Counted from the first letter of the stretch, positions 7,510 through 17,733 are shown. The stretch: 63,514 nt of DNA from Chitinophagaceae bacterium (GCA_947454715.1 CANGMZ010000003.1:1-63514), one strand, 5' to 3'. Numbers and translations are program-made. Notes: a model not told the origin generated them from the sequence alone.

Positions 7510-7821
7510 TTAGCAGTTAGGGGGAGGAGTGGGTATTCGGGGTACAAAGTGGTCGGGTAGTACCGATGTGCCATGTATAGCAACGAGCACTTTGTGATTA
7601 TAACTTTCAATGATGTTGGTCTCTTCAGCAAAAAACATTTCCGTAAACGGATCTATTTCTTTTTTTACTTTTCCTGCGAGGTCGTTGTCGGGACCGGGTG
7701 CATCATCGTTGTGAACTTCTTCTGTCGTTTGGCCCTTGCTCATGAGTTTGCCCAACTCACGTACAGGTAGTACGGAGAAAAGGAAAACGATGAAGAATAT
7801 GCAAGCGATGAATTTTTTCAC
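7510..7821 (-). CDS. Small exported protein, unknown function
   Basis: 103 residues beginning with a GTG codon. Residues 1-20 (KKFIACIFFIVFLFSVLP) are a strong hydrophobic signal or anchor. The mature part is acidic and polar, with an HNDDAPGPDND stretch, and ends in a proline-rich VPRIPTPPPNC tail with a terminal cysteine. I do not recognise a family. It lies 85 nt after the FUSC gene and upstream of the SulP gene on the same strand. The absence of a better reading of this stretch and the clean signal sequence support it as a real gene. Confidence 0.6.
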   Translation of the reverse strand: MKKFIACIFFIVFLFSVLPVRELGKLMSKGQTTEEVHNDDAPGPDNDLAGKVKKEIDPFTEMFFAEETNIIESYNHKVLVAIHGTSVLPDHFVPRIPTPPPNC

Positions 7822-7906
7822 AAGAGCAAAGTAAGGGGAAAATGATCAAGTTTGTGCAATATGCAGTGCAAGAAATTGTTAATTGTAAAATAAGCGAACA
7901 TGTACA

Positions 7907-10045
7907 TCACTTGGTCATAGACTCCATGTCTTCTTTCATAGCTTTTAGTTCTATGCGGAGTTTTTCAAGAGATACCAGCTGTACATCATTCAGTCGGAAT
8001 GGAGGTGGTGTGTGGTCGTCTATTTGAAGTGTGGTTGTGTCAACATGGCTGTTGAGTTTTTTGAGCATAGGTAAAAGTTCATGAAACAAATCCAGACATT
8101 CGTCGAGAATTTTTTGTTGTGCAGGGTATGGTTGAGAGTCTATTACTTTCTTTTCTTCCTGTTCAATATTAATTGTGTTCAGATCGCGGGTGATACGGAC
8201 ATTGCAAGTAATAATGTCGTAGTATTCTTCTGTTTTTTCTTTACCCGGCTCTTCCATATACCTATTGAATGAGTCGAATACATCACTGTTTTTAGACTCT
8301 ACCTGACGCTTGTTACGGGTCCAGTTGTTGGTTTTGCCGAAGAAGGTATCTGTAAAGTAGTTGTAATTGCTTTTGATAGCATCTGCCAGATGGGTAGGCA
8401 GCCATTTCTTATCCCATGCCGGTAGCAGGGCAAAACCTGAGATGACCGCCAGTAGGGAGCCTGCAATAGTGCATCCTGCACGGTAGAGGAGCAGTGTATT
8501 ACTGTATGATTTGTCAATATTGAACAATAACACGAGGTTCACCGTTACCACAAAAGCAGCAATAGCATAGTTCTTACGCACGTAGAAAACCATCAAAATG
8601 AAGGTTAAGAACATGATGAACTCTTTTACGTGAAGCCCCGTAGGCACGAGTAGCAGCAAGCTACCTGTAAGCCCTCCGAGTAGTGTGCCTGCAACCCTAT
8701 CAGTAGCTTTTTTGAGTGTAGCACCAAAATAAGGTTGAATTACAATCATGAGGCTGAATGGAATCCAGTAGCCATGATCTATTTTAAACCATTTATAGAT
8801 AAGCATACCTACAGATGCGGCAATTGCAGACCTGAGCGCAAAACGGAATGTGAGCGTGTTGAAGTGGGCAAGCGTTTTGATATTGCTGATGATCTTTTTG
8901 GGGCGCAATACAAACATTGTTTTCACTAATGAGTAGGATCTGAAAACGGGTGTGTCTTCTCCCATCATCTCAATACGTTGCAGCGCACTTTCGAGCAGTT
9001 TTACTGTTCTGCCGGTGAGTTGTAGTATTCTGAGAATGGCTTCTGTTTGTTTGCTGCCTTCTTCGAGCGGGTATTCTTTAATGAGAATGGTGAGTTTTTT
9101 GAGTCTGTTTATCTGAGACGTAGCTAAAAGTTTTTCTTCTGCCTTGAGGGTGAGCACGAACACAGATACGCGGCTTACGGCTTCTTTGAGTGCGCTGAAG
9201 AGTGTAGCTGCTTTAATACGGAGTGTTTCTTCCAGATCATTGATGGAGATATGTTCCATTTCATCGGCAATGGCGATAACATTGACGGCTACGAGTGCCG
9301 CATTTTTGCGTAGCAAAAGCAGTTGATATTGCCGGTTGTCTTTGATGTTTGCCTGGTGCGCCATGCGACCATAGAACTCGAAAGAGTGATCTATTGCGAT
9401 ACGTACCTCTTTTTCTTTCAGGTAAATATCGTGTTTTGCTTTAGGGTCTACTGCACTTCTTGTTATGGTGTCTACCAATGCGGAGATTGACCGCCATATA
9501 AGAGCTATCTGCCTTCTGAAGGGTTGCTGAACAGGCATTAATAGTGATGCAGATATCCCTACAACAATGGGCCATGCAGCACCAACAGCAATAATGAATA
9601 ATCTGTGTCTGACATCAGCTACATCTCTATCGGGGTATGCATTACAGATGATAAATAGCAGGTAAACGCAAATAGCCAGCCCACTGGCTCTATCGCCGAG
9701 GTTTTTAAGCAATGTAGCCATGAATGCCGCAATGAACATAAATACGACACTCAGGAAGATACTATCGCCGGTAAGAGTGCCAAGTATGCCCCATATAAGA
9801 GCGAGAATTGCCCCTATAAATAAAGTACGTACCCGCCAGTTAAAAGAGCCTTTCATTTCCACCCACGAAATGGCTTCAGCGGTTAGGGTAATCCACACAG
9901 CGTCATTGAGGTGGTGGGTGGCAAGCCCCCATAATATTGGCACTGTGCCGGCTACTGCCATGCGCACACCCCAACTGACCATTGGTTCAAAACTTTCATT
10001 TTGAATAAATGCATTCAGCTTTTTATATGAGTTCAATATGCCCAA
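7907..10045 (-). CDS. FUSC-family membrane protein (YccS/YhfK-like)
   Basis: 712 residues with two repeated membrane blocks, at ~20-170 and ~395-540, each of about 5-6 helices. Each is followed by a cytoplasmic helical region (~180-390 and ~545-712). This duplicated layout is typical of YccS/FUSC proteins, related to aromatic-acid efflux proteins (AaeB). The substrate is unknown. The start is a TTG codon: no ATG or GTG occurs in frame before an upstream stop. An exact TAATTTTG -7 element lies 25 nt before it (10071-10078). The next in-frame Met would remove part of the conserved N-terminus. It has no partner genes of an efflux complex nearby. Confidence 0.85.
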   Translation of the reverse strand: MGILNSYKKLNAFIQNESFEPMVSWGVRMAVAGTVPILWGLATHHLNDAVWITLTAEAISWVEMKGSFNWRVRTLFIGAILALIWGILGTLTGDSIFLSVVFMFIAAFMATLLKNLGDRASGLAICVYLLFIICNAYPDRDVADVRHRLFIIAVGAAWPIVVGISASLLMPVQQPFRRQIALIWRSISALVDTITRSAVDPKAKHDIYLKEKEVRIAIDHSFEFYGRMAHQANIKDNRQYQLLLLRKNAALVAVNVIAIADEMEHISINDLEETLRIKAATLFSALKEAVSRVSVFVLTLKAEEKLLATSQINRLKKLTILIKEYPLEEGSKQTEAILRILQLTGRTVKLLESALQRIEMMGEDTPVFRSYSLVKTMFVLRPKKIISNIKTLAHFNTLTFRFALRSAIAASVGMLIYKWFKIDHGYWIPFSLMIVIQPYFGATLKKATDRVAGTLLGGLTGSLLLLVPTGLHVKEFIMFLTFILMVFYVRKNYAIAAFVVTVNLVLLFNIDKSYSNTLLLYRAGCTIAGSLLAVISGFALLPAWDKKWLPTHLADAIKSNYNYFTDTFFGKTNNWTRNKRQVESKNSDVFDSFNRYMEEPGKEKTEEYYDIITCNVRITRDLNTINIEQEEKKVIDSQPYPAQQKILDECLDLFHELLPMLKKLNSHVDTTTLQIDDHTPPPFRLNDVQLVSLEKLRIELKAMKEDMESMTK

Positions 10046-10070
10046 TAGTTGTTCGTTGCGGTTGAGGGTT

Positions 10071-10078
10071 CAAAATTA
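10071..10078 (-). promoter_or_regulatory. -7 element (TAATTTTG) of the FUSC gene
   Basis: Exact match to TAnnTTTG on the minus strand, 25 nt before the TTG start codon. It supports the TTG as the real start. No good -33 element is visible. Confidence 0.5.
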
Positions 10079-10228
10079 TAAAGTAGAATGTCAAAATAGT
10101 GTGAAGTTTGGATAACTTTTTGCTTTTCTTTTTAATAGAGGTCTAAATTGAGCAAAAGGCAATGCCATTGTACCAATATACTAATAGTGAATGGATAAAT
10201 ATGGTAATTTACACATCAATCTTGGGTT

Positions 10229-10708
10229 ATGAAAAAGTTGTTTTTTGTTTTTGCAATATTATTGGGTGCACAACAAGCAGGTGCACAACAAATAAAGGCT
10301 GTATCTGCTGATGGGATCATGCATAAGACCTCATCGAGCGATACGGTATATATTATTAATTTTTGGGCTACCTGGTGTATGCCATGTGTGCAGGAGTTGC
10401 CTGAGTTCAATACGCTGTACGACCGATATAAAGGCAAGGCAGTGAAAATCTTAATGGTGAGTCTTGATTTTAAGGATGCGTATCCTTATAAATTGGCTAG
10501 TTTCTGGGAGCGGAAACGAATGAGCCCGGAAACAGTATGGTTATCAGACACTGACCCTAACAGTTTTATTCCGAAGATTGAAGATAAGTGGCAGGGGTCA
10601 ATACCTGCAACCCTCATTATAAAGCCGGGTACATTTAGGAAGTTTATTGAAGGGCAAATTGAGGCAAAGCAGGTTGCAGGTATTGTAGATGATGTTTTAG
10701 GTCATTGA
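10229..10708 (+). CDS. TlpA-like periplasmic thioredoxin
   Basis: 159 residues. A signal peptide covers residues ~1-19 (cleavage after AQQAGA). The thioredoxin fold carries the WCMPC active site (C50 and C53) inside the canonical INFWATWCMPC motif, and the cis-proline region is SIPATLII. It is predicted to reduce or exchange disulfides in the periplasm, as in cytochrome maturation or protection of secreted proteins. No cytochrome genes are nearby, so the client is unknown. It is the first of a run of exported plus-strand proteins, possibly co-transcribed with the next two genes. Confidence 0.9.
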   Translation: MKKLFFVFAILLGAQQAGAQQIKAVSADGIMHKTSSSDTVYIINFWATWCMPCVQELPEFNTLYDRYKGKAVKILMVSLDFKDAYPYKLASFWERKRMSPETVWLSDTDPNSFIPKIEDKWQGSIPATLIIKPGTFRKFIEGQIEAKQVAGIVDDVLGH

Positions 10709-10777
10709 CATCTGCAGGAGATGACGATTGTCTTTTTTTACTATATTTTAACTAATTTTACGTAATTTATAAACAAT

Positions 10778-11296
10778 ATGAAACTAAAATATATAGTTAG
10801 TGCTTTAATTGTGTGTGTTCTTGCCGCAGGAAGTGCAGATGCAACGGTAAAAAAAGCTAAGAAGTCTAAAAAAGAAAACTTCAAGCTGATAGAGGCATAT
10901 ACACAGAAAATTGCTCCCGGAACACAGCAGGCTCCGCCACCTACAGGTGAGCATTTTATTATAGTATGGAAAGCTGCTTCTTACCCTGAAACATTTTACT
11001 GGAGAGGAAAGAATGGTTTTATGATGTGCAGCATACAAAAGACGCATAAAATAAGTAAGGCAGAGGCAAAGAATTTTCCTCCGGGAATGGTATATACATC
11101 TCAGAATGTAACGGGAGATCAGATACATAAAGGTGATACACTGGAGATAATACCAGTGGCACGCGGTAAGGTGCGGATCCCGGATGAAATACCACAGAAC
11201 GCAACTAATACGTTATTTTATAAAACAGGTGGTAGTGGCTGGTTGCTATTCCCTGTGAAGAACATAGCTAAGAAGTCAGATATTTCAATGCAATAA
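10778..11296 (+). CDS. Exported protein of unknown function
   Basis: 172 residues. The N-terminal signal peptide (residues 1-~22, ending ADA) is followed by a lysine-rich KKAKKSKKENFK stretch and a small beta-rich domain with EHFIIVWKAASYPETFYWRG. I do not recognise the family. It lies 69 nt after the thioredoxin gene and 23 nt before the large BNR-repeat gene on the same strand, so the last two are probably co-transcribed. A TAATTTTA element upstream could be its own promoter. A role as a periplasmic or surface partner of the next protein is plausible but unproven. Confidence 0.7.
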   Translation: MKLKYIVSALIVCVLAAGSADATVKKAKKSKKENFKLIEAYTQKIAPGTQQAPPPTGEHFIIVWKAASYPETFYWRGKNGFMMCSIQKTHKISKAEAKNFPPGMVYTSQNVTGDQIHKGDTLEIIPVARGKVRIPDEIPQNATNTLFYKTGGSGWLLFPVKNIAKKSDISMQ

Positions 11297-11319
11297 CCCT
11301 TTCAAACAACCCTCAAGTC

Positions 11320-13929
11320 ATGTATAAGTTCATTTTTGCTTCGTTCCTGGCCTTATCTTGTTTCTCATTGTCGGCACAGCCATGGATGCCTAAAGACAAT
11401 AAGCGTGTAAAGCTTAGCGAGATTATAGAAAATTATAAACCTGCTGATTCAAAAGAGGAAGAGCGTGAGCGTCATGAGCATGGTATGGTTGAAAAAGAAG
11501 GTCCTGAGTATTTGTTTCAGAGATGGGTATGGCATCAGCAACAGCATCTGGATCAGGATGGATATATTGTTGCTCCGCTGACGACATGGCAGGAATGGAG
11601 CAAGTATCTGGTAAACGAAGAAAGGAAAAAGGCTAAAGGATTATCAAAGACTACAGCCACAGGTGCCAATTGGGTGTTTCAAGGGCCGGATTCATGTGCC
11701 GGTGGTTATTCCGGTCTGGGTCGTGTCAATACAGTAGCATTTCACCCAACGGATCCGAATATTATCTATGCAGGTTCTGCAGGCGGTGGCACGTGGAAGT
11801 CGCTTGATGAAGGCCATCACTGGACACCAATATATGGCAATTTGCCAACTTTGGGTGTATCTGCAATAGTGGTCAACTATTTACGTCCGAATACGTTGTA
11901 TGTATGTACCGGAGACGGAGATGCCGGCGATAATTACAGTATGGGTGTTGTGAAAAGTTATGATGGGGGTGCTACATGGAACACAACAGGTTTGTTGTGG
12001 ACGCCTACAACATATATGTGGTGCCGCTCAATGGTGATGAATCCACTGGATACAAATATGTTGGTATTGGCAACAAACACCGGAATATTTATCACCCGTA
12101 ACGGAGGAACAACTTGGACCAATGTACATGCAGGTGACTACAAGCAGGTATTATATAACCCTGCAGATACCAATATCATTTATGCAACTAATTATGCAGG
12201 TGGGTCGGCTCAGGTATTGCGCTCAACAAATGCCGGAATCAGTTGGACAACCGTTACGTCTTTTGCTAATGCACAACGAGTGAATATTGCGGTTTCCCCG
12301 GCAGACCCTACGATTGTGAAGGCACTGGTAGCTGATAATGCTACTTCGGGTTTAATGGGTGTGTACGGTTCTAATAACAGTGGCGCAAGTTTCACTCCTT
12401 TGTATGTTAATGATGCGGCGTGCTCTAAGAACCTTTTGGGTTTTGATTTAGGTTTGCCAACGACTACGTGTGGTGGTCAAGGGTGGTATGATCTGAGTAT
12501 TGCTATAGATCCGGCAAATGCTAATAAAGTTATAGTAGGAGGTGTTAATAATTACTATTCTGCTGATGGTGGATTAACCTGGCAAATTGTAACTACGTGG
12601 TATGGTGGTTTGCCTGGTGTACAGACTGTTCATGCAGACAAACATTGCCTGGCGTACAATCCGCGTGATGGGGTATTGTACCAGGGTTGTGATGGTGGTT
12701 TGTATAATACTGTTGATCCGCTGACGGGTGTATGGAATAACATAACCAATGGTATGGGTATCACACAGTTTTATCGTAATGCGGTTGCCAATGGAGTGCC
12801 CTGGAGTATAGGGGGCGCACAGGACAATGGCACTAAGATGGTGAATAATGGTACATTCAGCGACCTTACAGGTGGCGATGGTATGCAGTGCCGTATTGAT
12901 TACGAAAACCCTACTACAATATGGTATACTGCCAGCCAGAATGGTAGTATTGACCGAACATCTGATGGTGGTGCTACTTATGATAATATCAGTGGTGCTA
13001 TACCAACAAGTTCTACCGGAATATGGATTACACCATATATCATACATCCTTTGGTGAGTGCCAACTTATTGGTTGGTATTGAGAAGTTATATTCTTCATC
13101 TGATTTAGGTGCTTCATGGGTTGCGATATCTCCGCAATTCAGTACGTCTAACAATATTAACCATATTGCTATGTGCCCAACAGATGGTAACTATATATAC
13201 CTGACCCTGGAAGATAACACCCTTCATTTTTCACCAGATTATGGTGTTACATGGTCTGTAATTTCTACGAGTGCATTTGGTAATAATATTTCACGAATAG
13301 CTGTAGAGCCTAAAAACAGAGAAGTAATATGGGTGACGTTCAGTGGTTATGGTGGTACAAGAGTTGCTTCTTATAATAGATTAACGAGTAGCTGGACGGC
13401 GCATAATGGTACATTGCCCAACATTCCGGTTAATTGTATAACAATAGATTCATTTTCTAAGACTAAGTACATAGGTACTGATGTTGCTATTTACTATATG
13501 GATACAACTATGACGGATTGGGCATTGTACAATACCAATTTGCCTTCTGTAGAAGTGACTGACCTGTGTATTAATTATGATAACAATGAGATTTGGGCTG
13601 CTACTTATGGTCGTGGTATGTGGAAGTCTGTAAAGAAGGAGCATCCTGATGGTATTTCTATTGTTCCTTACGTAGCAGATGTAATTAATGTAGCGCCTAA
13701 TCCTAATCGTGGTGCATTTACAGTGACTGCTACTTCTAAGAAGTATTTTGGTCAGAATGTAACGATGAAGATGATTTCGACAGATGGCAGAACGCTGTTT
13801 CAGGATAATATGACATTTGATGCTACAGGTGCATTGAAGGTAAATGCGAAAAATCTATTGCCGGGTAACTATATCTGTGAGGTAACGAACAATAATTTGG
13901 CAGCTCGTTGCAGAGTAGTGATTTACTAA
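11320..13929 (+). CDS. BNR/sortilin-type repeat protein with T9SS sorting domain
   Basis: 869 residues. Signal peptide ~1-19 (ends SLSAQ). The body holds many BNR/Asp-box-like beta-propeller motifs, seen as SxDGGxTW, SLDEGHHW, SYDGGATW, TRNGGTTW, SADGGLTW and SDGGATYD, as in sortilin-type (VPS10-like) propellers and sialidases. The last ~80 residues form a T9SS type A sorting domain (VAPNPNRGAFTVTATSKKY, then LPGNYICEV and a final basic strand). It is therefore predicted to cross the outer membrane by the T9SS and stay on the surface or be released. No glycosidase catalytic set is evident; the propeller may bind proteins or glycans. It is followed by a clear hairpin terminator. Confidence 0.88.
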   Translation: MYKFIFASFLALSCFSLSAQPWMPKDNKRVKLSEIIENYKPADSKEEERERHEHGMVEKEGPEYLFQRWVWHQQQHLDQDGYIVAPLTTWQEWSKYLVNEERKKAKGLSKTTATGANWVFQGPDSCAGGYSGLGRVNTVAFHPTDPNIIYAGSAGGGTWKSLDEGHHWTPIYGNLPTLGVSAIVVNYLRPNTLYVCTGDGDAGDNYSMGVVKSYDGGATWNTTGLLWTPTTYMWCRSMVMNPLDTNMLVLATNTGIFITRNGGTTWTNVHAGDYKQVLYNPADTNIIYATNYAGGSAQVLRSTNAGISWTTVTSFANAQRVNIAVSPADPTIVKALVADNATSGLMGVYGSNNSGASFTPLYVNDAACSKNLLGFDLGLPTTTCGGQGWYDLSIAIDPANANKVIVGGVNNYYSADGGLTWQIVTTWYGGLPGVQTVHADKHCLAYNPRDGVLYQGCDGGLYNTVDPLTGVWNNITNGMGITQFYRNAVANGVPWSIGGAQDNGTKMVNNGTFSDLTGGDGMQCRIDYENPTTIWYTASQNGSIDRTSDGGATYDNISGAIPTSSTGIWITPYIIHPLVSANLLVGIEKLYSSSDLGASWVAISPQFSTSNNINHIAMCPTDGNYIYLTLEDNTLHFSPDYGVTWSVISTSAFGNNISRIAVEPKNREVIWVTFSGYGGTRVASYNRLTSSWTAHNGTLPNIPVNCITIDSFSKTKYIGTDVAIYYMDTTMTDWALYNTNLPSVEVTDLCINYDNNEIWAATYGRGMWKSVKKEHPDGISIVPYVADVINVAPNPNRGAFTVTATSKKYFGQNVTMKMISTDGRTLFQDNMTFDATGALKVNAKNLLPGNYICEVTNNNLAARCRVVIY

Positions 13930-13950
13930 AGATTATTTGAACTGTTTATG

Positions 13951-13984
13951 CAAAGACCGGGCGCATTGTCCGGTCTTTGTATTG
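13951..13984 (+). terminator. Terminator after the BNR-repeat gene
   Basis: A perfect 10-bp stem (CAAAGACCGG at 13951-13960 with CCGGTCTTTG at 13970-13979) and a 9-nt loop lie 21 nt after the stop codon. The following TATTGTT is only moderately T-rich. Confidence 0.65.
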
Positions 13985-14158
13985 TTGGTGTGACAATCGA
14001 TAGTTTTACGTATATATGTAACAATTATGTATTAAAAATTGCATTCTTGTTAATGTAACAAAATTTGATTTACTTTTACCATGCTTAGTATACTACGTAT
14101 TGATTAACTACATATATAATGTGTGGTTGAAAAAGGGTAGTATTTTAAGGTTATAGAT

Positions 14159-14166
14159 TACCTTTG
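14159..14166 (+). promoter_or_regulatory. -7 element (TACCTTTG) of smc
   Basis: Exact TAnnTTTG match 22 nt before the TTG start codon of smc, placing the transcript start about 16 nt before it. No clear -33 is present at normal spacing. Confidence 0.5.
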
Positions 14167-14188
14167 CAATCCCCTAAATTCTTATATT

Positions 14189-17100
14189 TTGAAGTTAAAG
14201 TCGCTGGAAATAAAAGGGTTCAAATCTTTTGCCGATAAGACCCATATCATACTCGATAATCCTATTACGGGAATCGTAGGTCCGAATGGTTGCGGCAAAT
14301 CTAATATCGTAGATGCGATACGCTGGGTAATTGGTGAGCACAAGATCAAGGCCTTGCGTTCAGACAATCTGGAGGATCTGATATTCAACGGGTCGCGTAC
14401 AAGGACCGGGTCGGGTATGGCTGAGGTGTCGCTTACATTTGAGAATACCCGTAATCTGTTGCCTACTGAGTTTACCACTGTTACAATAACCCGTAAATTT
14501 TATAAGAACGGAGAGAGTGAGTATAGGCTCAATGATGTTTCGTGCAGACTGAAGGATATTCATAACCTGTTTTTAGATACTGGTGTGAGTAATGACTCTT
14601 ATGCTATCATAGAACTGGGGATGGTAGATGATATCATCAAGGATAAGGAAGGATCGCGCAGGCGTATGCTGGAGCAGGCTGCAGGTATTTCAATCTATAA
14701 GACCCGCAAGAAAGAGGCAAAACAAAAGCTAGAAGCCACGGAGCAGGATATAGCCCGTATTGAAGACTTGTTGTTTGAGATCAGTAATAATTTGCGCACG
14801 CTCGAAAGTCAGGCCAGAAAGGCAGAGCGTTACTTTGCTGTAAAAGGGGAATACAAAGAAGTAAGTATAGAGCTGGCAAAGGCATCTTTAGAACATTTCA
14901 ACGAACAATATAAAACACTCAACGATCAGCATGACAATGAAACTGACCGCAGAACCCAACTGGAAGCTATTGTAGCTACAGAAGAGGCATCTGTTGAGCA
15001 GCAGAAGGTGAAGTTGATAGAGAAGGAACAAGAGCTGAATGGATTGCAGAAACAGTTCAATGAACTGGCCAACCGTATCCGTCAGTTGGAAAGTGATAAG
15101 AAGCTGGCTGCTCAGCGCTTTGAGCACCTTAAGGAAAGAGAAAAGAACCTTCGCGATTTCTTATCGGGTGCGGGCGGTCAATCGCAGAAGCTGGAAGAGT
15201 CTATAGAATTTTCTGAAGAACAAATAAAGGAAGAGACTGTAGTATTGGAGAAAATGCGTGCAGAGCTGGAGACACTACGGGTAACTGTAGATGAAAGCCG
15301 TAAAGCATTTGACGAGAAAAAGAAGGTGCTGGAGCAAATGCGCAATGATTACCAAATGCGCCAGCGTAGCCAGTTTGAAGCCGAAAAGAAAGTTGCGGTA
15401 GCTGATACCTCAGTGATGAATATTCAGCGCAGTATGCAGCAGGTGCAAGAGGAGAAAACGCAGCGTGGTTCTCAGATCAGCCAATTGGGCACTGAACTAA
15501 AAGATACTGAAGAGCAACTGGAAGATAAGCAGGAAGAATTGCAAGATCTCGTTGCTAAATATGAAGAAGTAAAATCGAAGATACTGGATAGCCAGGCACA
15601 AATGGAAACATACCGTGCCAAGCTTGTAGATGAGAACCGTAAGCTGGATGCCCGGAGAAATGAGCATGATTTGCTTAAATCATTGGTAGAGAGTTTAGAA
15701 GGTTATCCGGATAGTATTAAGTTCCTTAAAAAGAACAAAGAGTGGGATAACAGTGCACCATTGCTGAGTGATGTATTTGTAGTTAAAAATGAGTACCGTA
15801 CTGCATTGGAAAATGTGTTGGATAATTATTTGAACTACTATCTGGTACCTAATACCAATGAGGCTGCTAAGGCGTTGTCATTACTGGAAGCAAATAAGAA
15901 GGGCAAGGCTAATTTCTTTATTCTTGATCATTTGGGTGCATATCAGGAAGTGAATGCTACTGTGCCTTTGAATGCAGTGCCGGCATTAAGTGTTGTGACT
16001 GTAGATGATCAATATGCAGAACTGGCAAAACGATTGCTTGGTCATGTGTACATCATGGATAACACTGATGAGATACCGGGGGCTGAGTTACAACAAGGTA
16101 CTGTGTTGGTAGATAAGACCGGTAAGATGGTACGTGGTAAGTACACTCTTGGAGGTGGTTCTGTAGGTTTGTTTGAAGGCAATAAAATAGGTAGGGCAAA
16201 AAATCTGGAGCGATTAGCGCAGGAAATTGAGGACCTTAAAAATACTACAGCTGAGTTGAAGCAGTATATTGCTGATACGCAGACCTTGATTACCGGCTTT
16301 AATAATGAGTTGAATGACAGAGCAATAGAGCAGGCGCGTCAGGAGATCAACAGGTTACAAAATCATCTGGTGAACCTGAAGAATAGGATAGAAAATTTCG
16401 AACACCTGAATCAGGCGGGCGAAAAGAGACTGGGTGACCTACAGGAACAATTAGAAGATACACATGAAAGTGTGCAAGATACCCGCGCATTGCTGGAAGA
16501 TATAACAGCGGAGTTGCAGGGATTACAACAAAATATACAGGAGGCAGATACTGAGTTCAGAGGTGTTGAGAAAGTGTTTAATGAAGCCAGTGCACAGTAT
16601 AACCAACACAATATAGCCAGCACACGCCAACAGAGCAAACTGGAAGGTCTGAAGCAGGAGTTGCAATTCCGTAACAATCAGTTGAGTGATCTGAAAAAAC
16701 AGATCAGCAGTAACAGTGAACAACTGCAACAGATAAATGCACAACTGGAAGAAACAGAAAAGCTGTTACACAGTGGTGATAATGAATTGTATGATCTTTT
16801 GGTGCGTAAGGAAACAGAAGAAAAAGTGCTGAATGAAAAAGATCGGGACTACTACACCATGCGTAATGGCATTAGCGGACAGGAAAGTCAGCTGAACCAA
16901 AAGCGCAGAGAGAAGGAACAAGCAGAAATGCTGCTGCAAACCATTAAGGAAAAGCTGAACAGCATGAAGCTGCAGGTGGCAGGTATGAGTGAACGATTGG
17001 CAATAGAGTTTAAGGTAAAGCTTGATGATATTCTCGGTGAGCCAAGAACCGGCACACAAACGATAGAAGAGCTTACTGCGGATACCGATAAGATGAAGAA

Positions 17101-17719
17101 ACGCCTTGATAATATGGGCGAAGTGAATCCGACTGCTATAGAAGCATACACGGAAATGAAGGTTCGCCATGACTTTATTGTGGAACAGCGCAATGACCTT
17201 GTGAGTGCAAAAGACTCGTTACTGTCTACAATTGAAGAAGTAGAGAATACTGCCAATACTAAGTTCCGTGAGACATTTGATTTGGTGCGCGAGAACTTTG
17301 TAACTGTATTTAAAGCACTGTTTACACCGGAGGATAGCTGCGATTTACGTTTGACCGATCCGGATAATGTTGCGGACAGCAATATAGAAATATATGCACA
17401 GCCAAAGGGTAAAAAGCCAAGTACGTTGACTCAACTTTCTGGTGGAGAGAAGACGTTGACATCAACTGCGTTCTTGTTTGCAATTTATCTGATTAAGCCG
17501 GCTCCATTCTGTATATTGGATGAAGTTGACGCACCGTTGGATGACGCCAATGTGGGCAAGTTTACGCAGATGATCCGTAAGTTCTCAGACAACTCGCAGT
17601 TCATTATTGTTACGCACAATAAACAGACAATGGCATCTGTAGATGTTATTTATGGTGTAACTATGCAAGAGCCGGGCGTTAGTAAATTAGTGCCGGTAGA
17701 TTTCAGAAGTCTTAATTAA
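14189..17719 (+). CDS. smc: Chromosome segregation protein SMC
   Basis: 1176 residues, normal for SMC. The N-terminus is canonical (KLKSLEIKGFKSFADKT) with Walker A GPNGCGKS at 31-38. Long coiled coils (~165-505 and ~690-1020) flank a hinge (~515-680). The ABC signature LSGGEKTLT (~1082) and Walker B CILDEVDAPLDD (~1108) are at the C-terminus. It forms the condensin ATPase that compacts and separates chromosomes. The only start that fits the family is a TTG codon at 14189, supported by the family N-terminus and the nearby TACCTTTG element. It is transcribed alone, ending in a strong terminator; scpA and scpB are not in the window. Confidence 0.97.
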   Translation: MKLKSLEIKGFKSFADKTHIILDNPITGIVGPNGCGKSNIVDAIRWVIGEHKIKALRSDNLEDLIFNGSRTRTGSGMAEVSLTFENTRNLLPTEFTTVTITRKFYKNGESEYRLNDVSCRLKDIHNLFLDTGVSNDSYAIIELGMVDDIIKDKEGSRRRMLEQAAGISIYKTRKKEAKQKLEATEQDIARIEDLLFEISNNLRTLESQARKAERYFAVKGEYKEVSIELAKASLEHFNEQYKTLNDQHDNETDRRTQLEAIVATEEASVEQQKVKLIEKEQELNGLQKQFNELANRIRQLESDKKLAAQRFEHLKEREKNLRDFLSGAGGQSQKLEESIEFSEEQIKEETVVLEKMRAELETLRVTVDESRKAFDEKKKVLEQMRNDYQMRQRSQFEAEKKVAVADTSVMNIQRSMQQVQEEKTQRGSQISQLGTELKDTEEQLEDKQEELQDLVAKYEEVKSKILDSQAQMETYRAKLVDENRKLDARRNEHDLLKSLVESLEGYPDSIKFLKKNKEWDNSAPLLSDVFVVKNEYRTALENVLDNYLNYYLVPNTNEAAKALSLLEANKKGKANFFILDHLGAYQEVNATVPLNAVPALSVVTVDDQYAELAKRLLGHVYIMDNTDEIPGAELQQGTVLVDKTGKMVRGKYTLGGGSVGLFEGNKIGRAKNLERLAQEIEDLKNTTAELKQYIADTQTLITGFNNELNDRAIEQARQEINRLQNHLVNLKNRIENFEHLNQAGEKRLGDLQEQLEDTHESVQDTRALLEDITAELQGLQQNIQEADTEFRGVEKVFNEASAQYNQHNIASTRQQSKLEGLKQELQFRNNQLSDLKKQISSNSEQLQQINAQLEETEKLLHSGDNELYDLLVRKETEEKVLNEKDRDYYTMRNGISGQESQLNQKRREKEQAEMLLQTIKEKLNSMKLQVAGMSERLAIEFKVKLDDILGEPRTGTQTIEELTADTDKMKKRLDNMGEVNPTAIEAYTEMKVRHDFIVEQRNDLVSAKDSLLSTIEEVENTANTKFRETFDLVRENFVTVFKALFTPEDSCDLRLTDPDNVADSNIEIYAQPKGKKPSTLTQLSGGEKTLTSTAFLFAIYLIKPAPFCILDEVDAPLDDANVGKFTQMIRKFSDNSQFIIVTHNKQTMASVDVIYGVTMQEPGVSKLVPVDFRSLN

Positions 17720-17733
17720 TTTATAAACAATAC

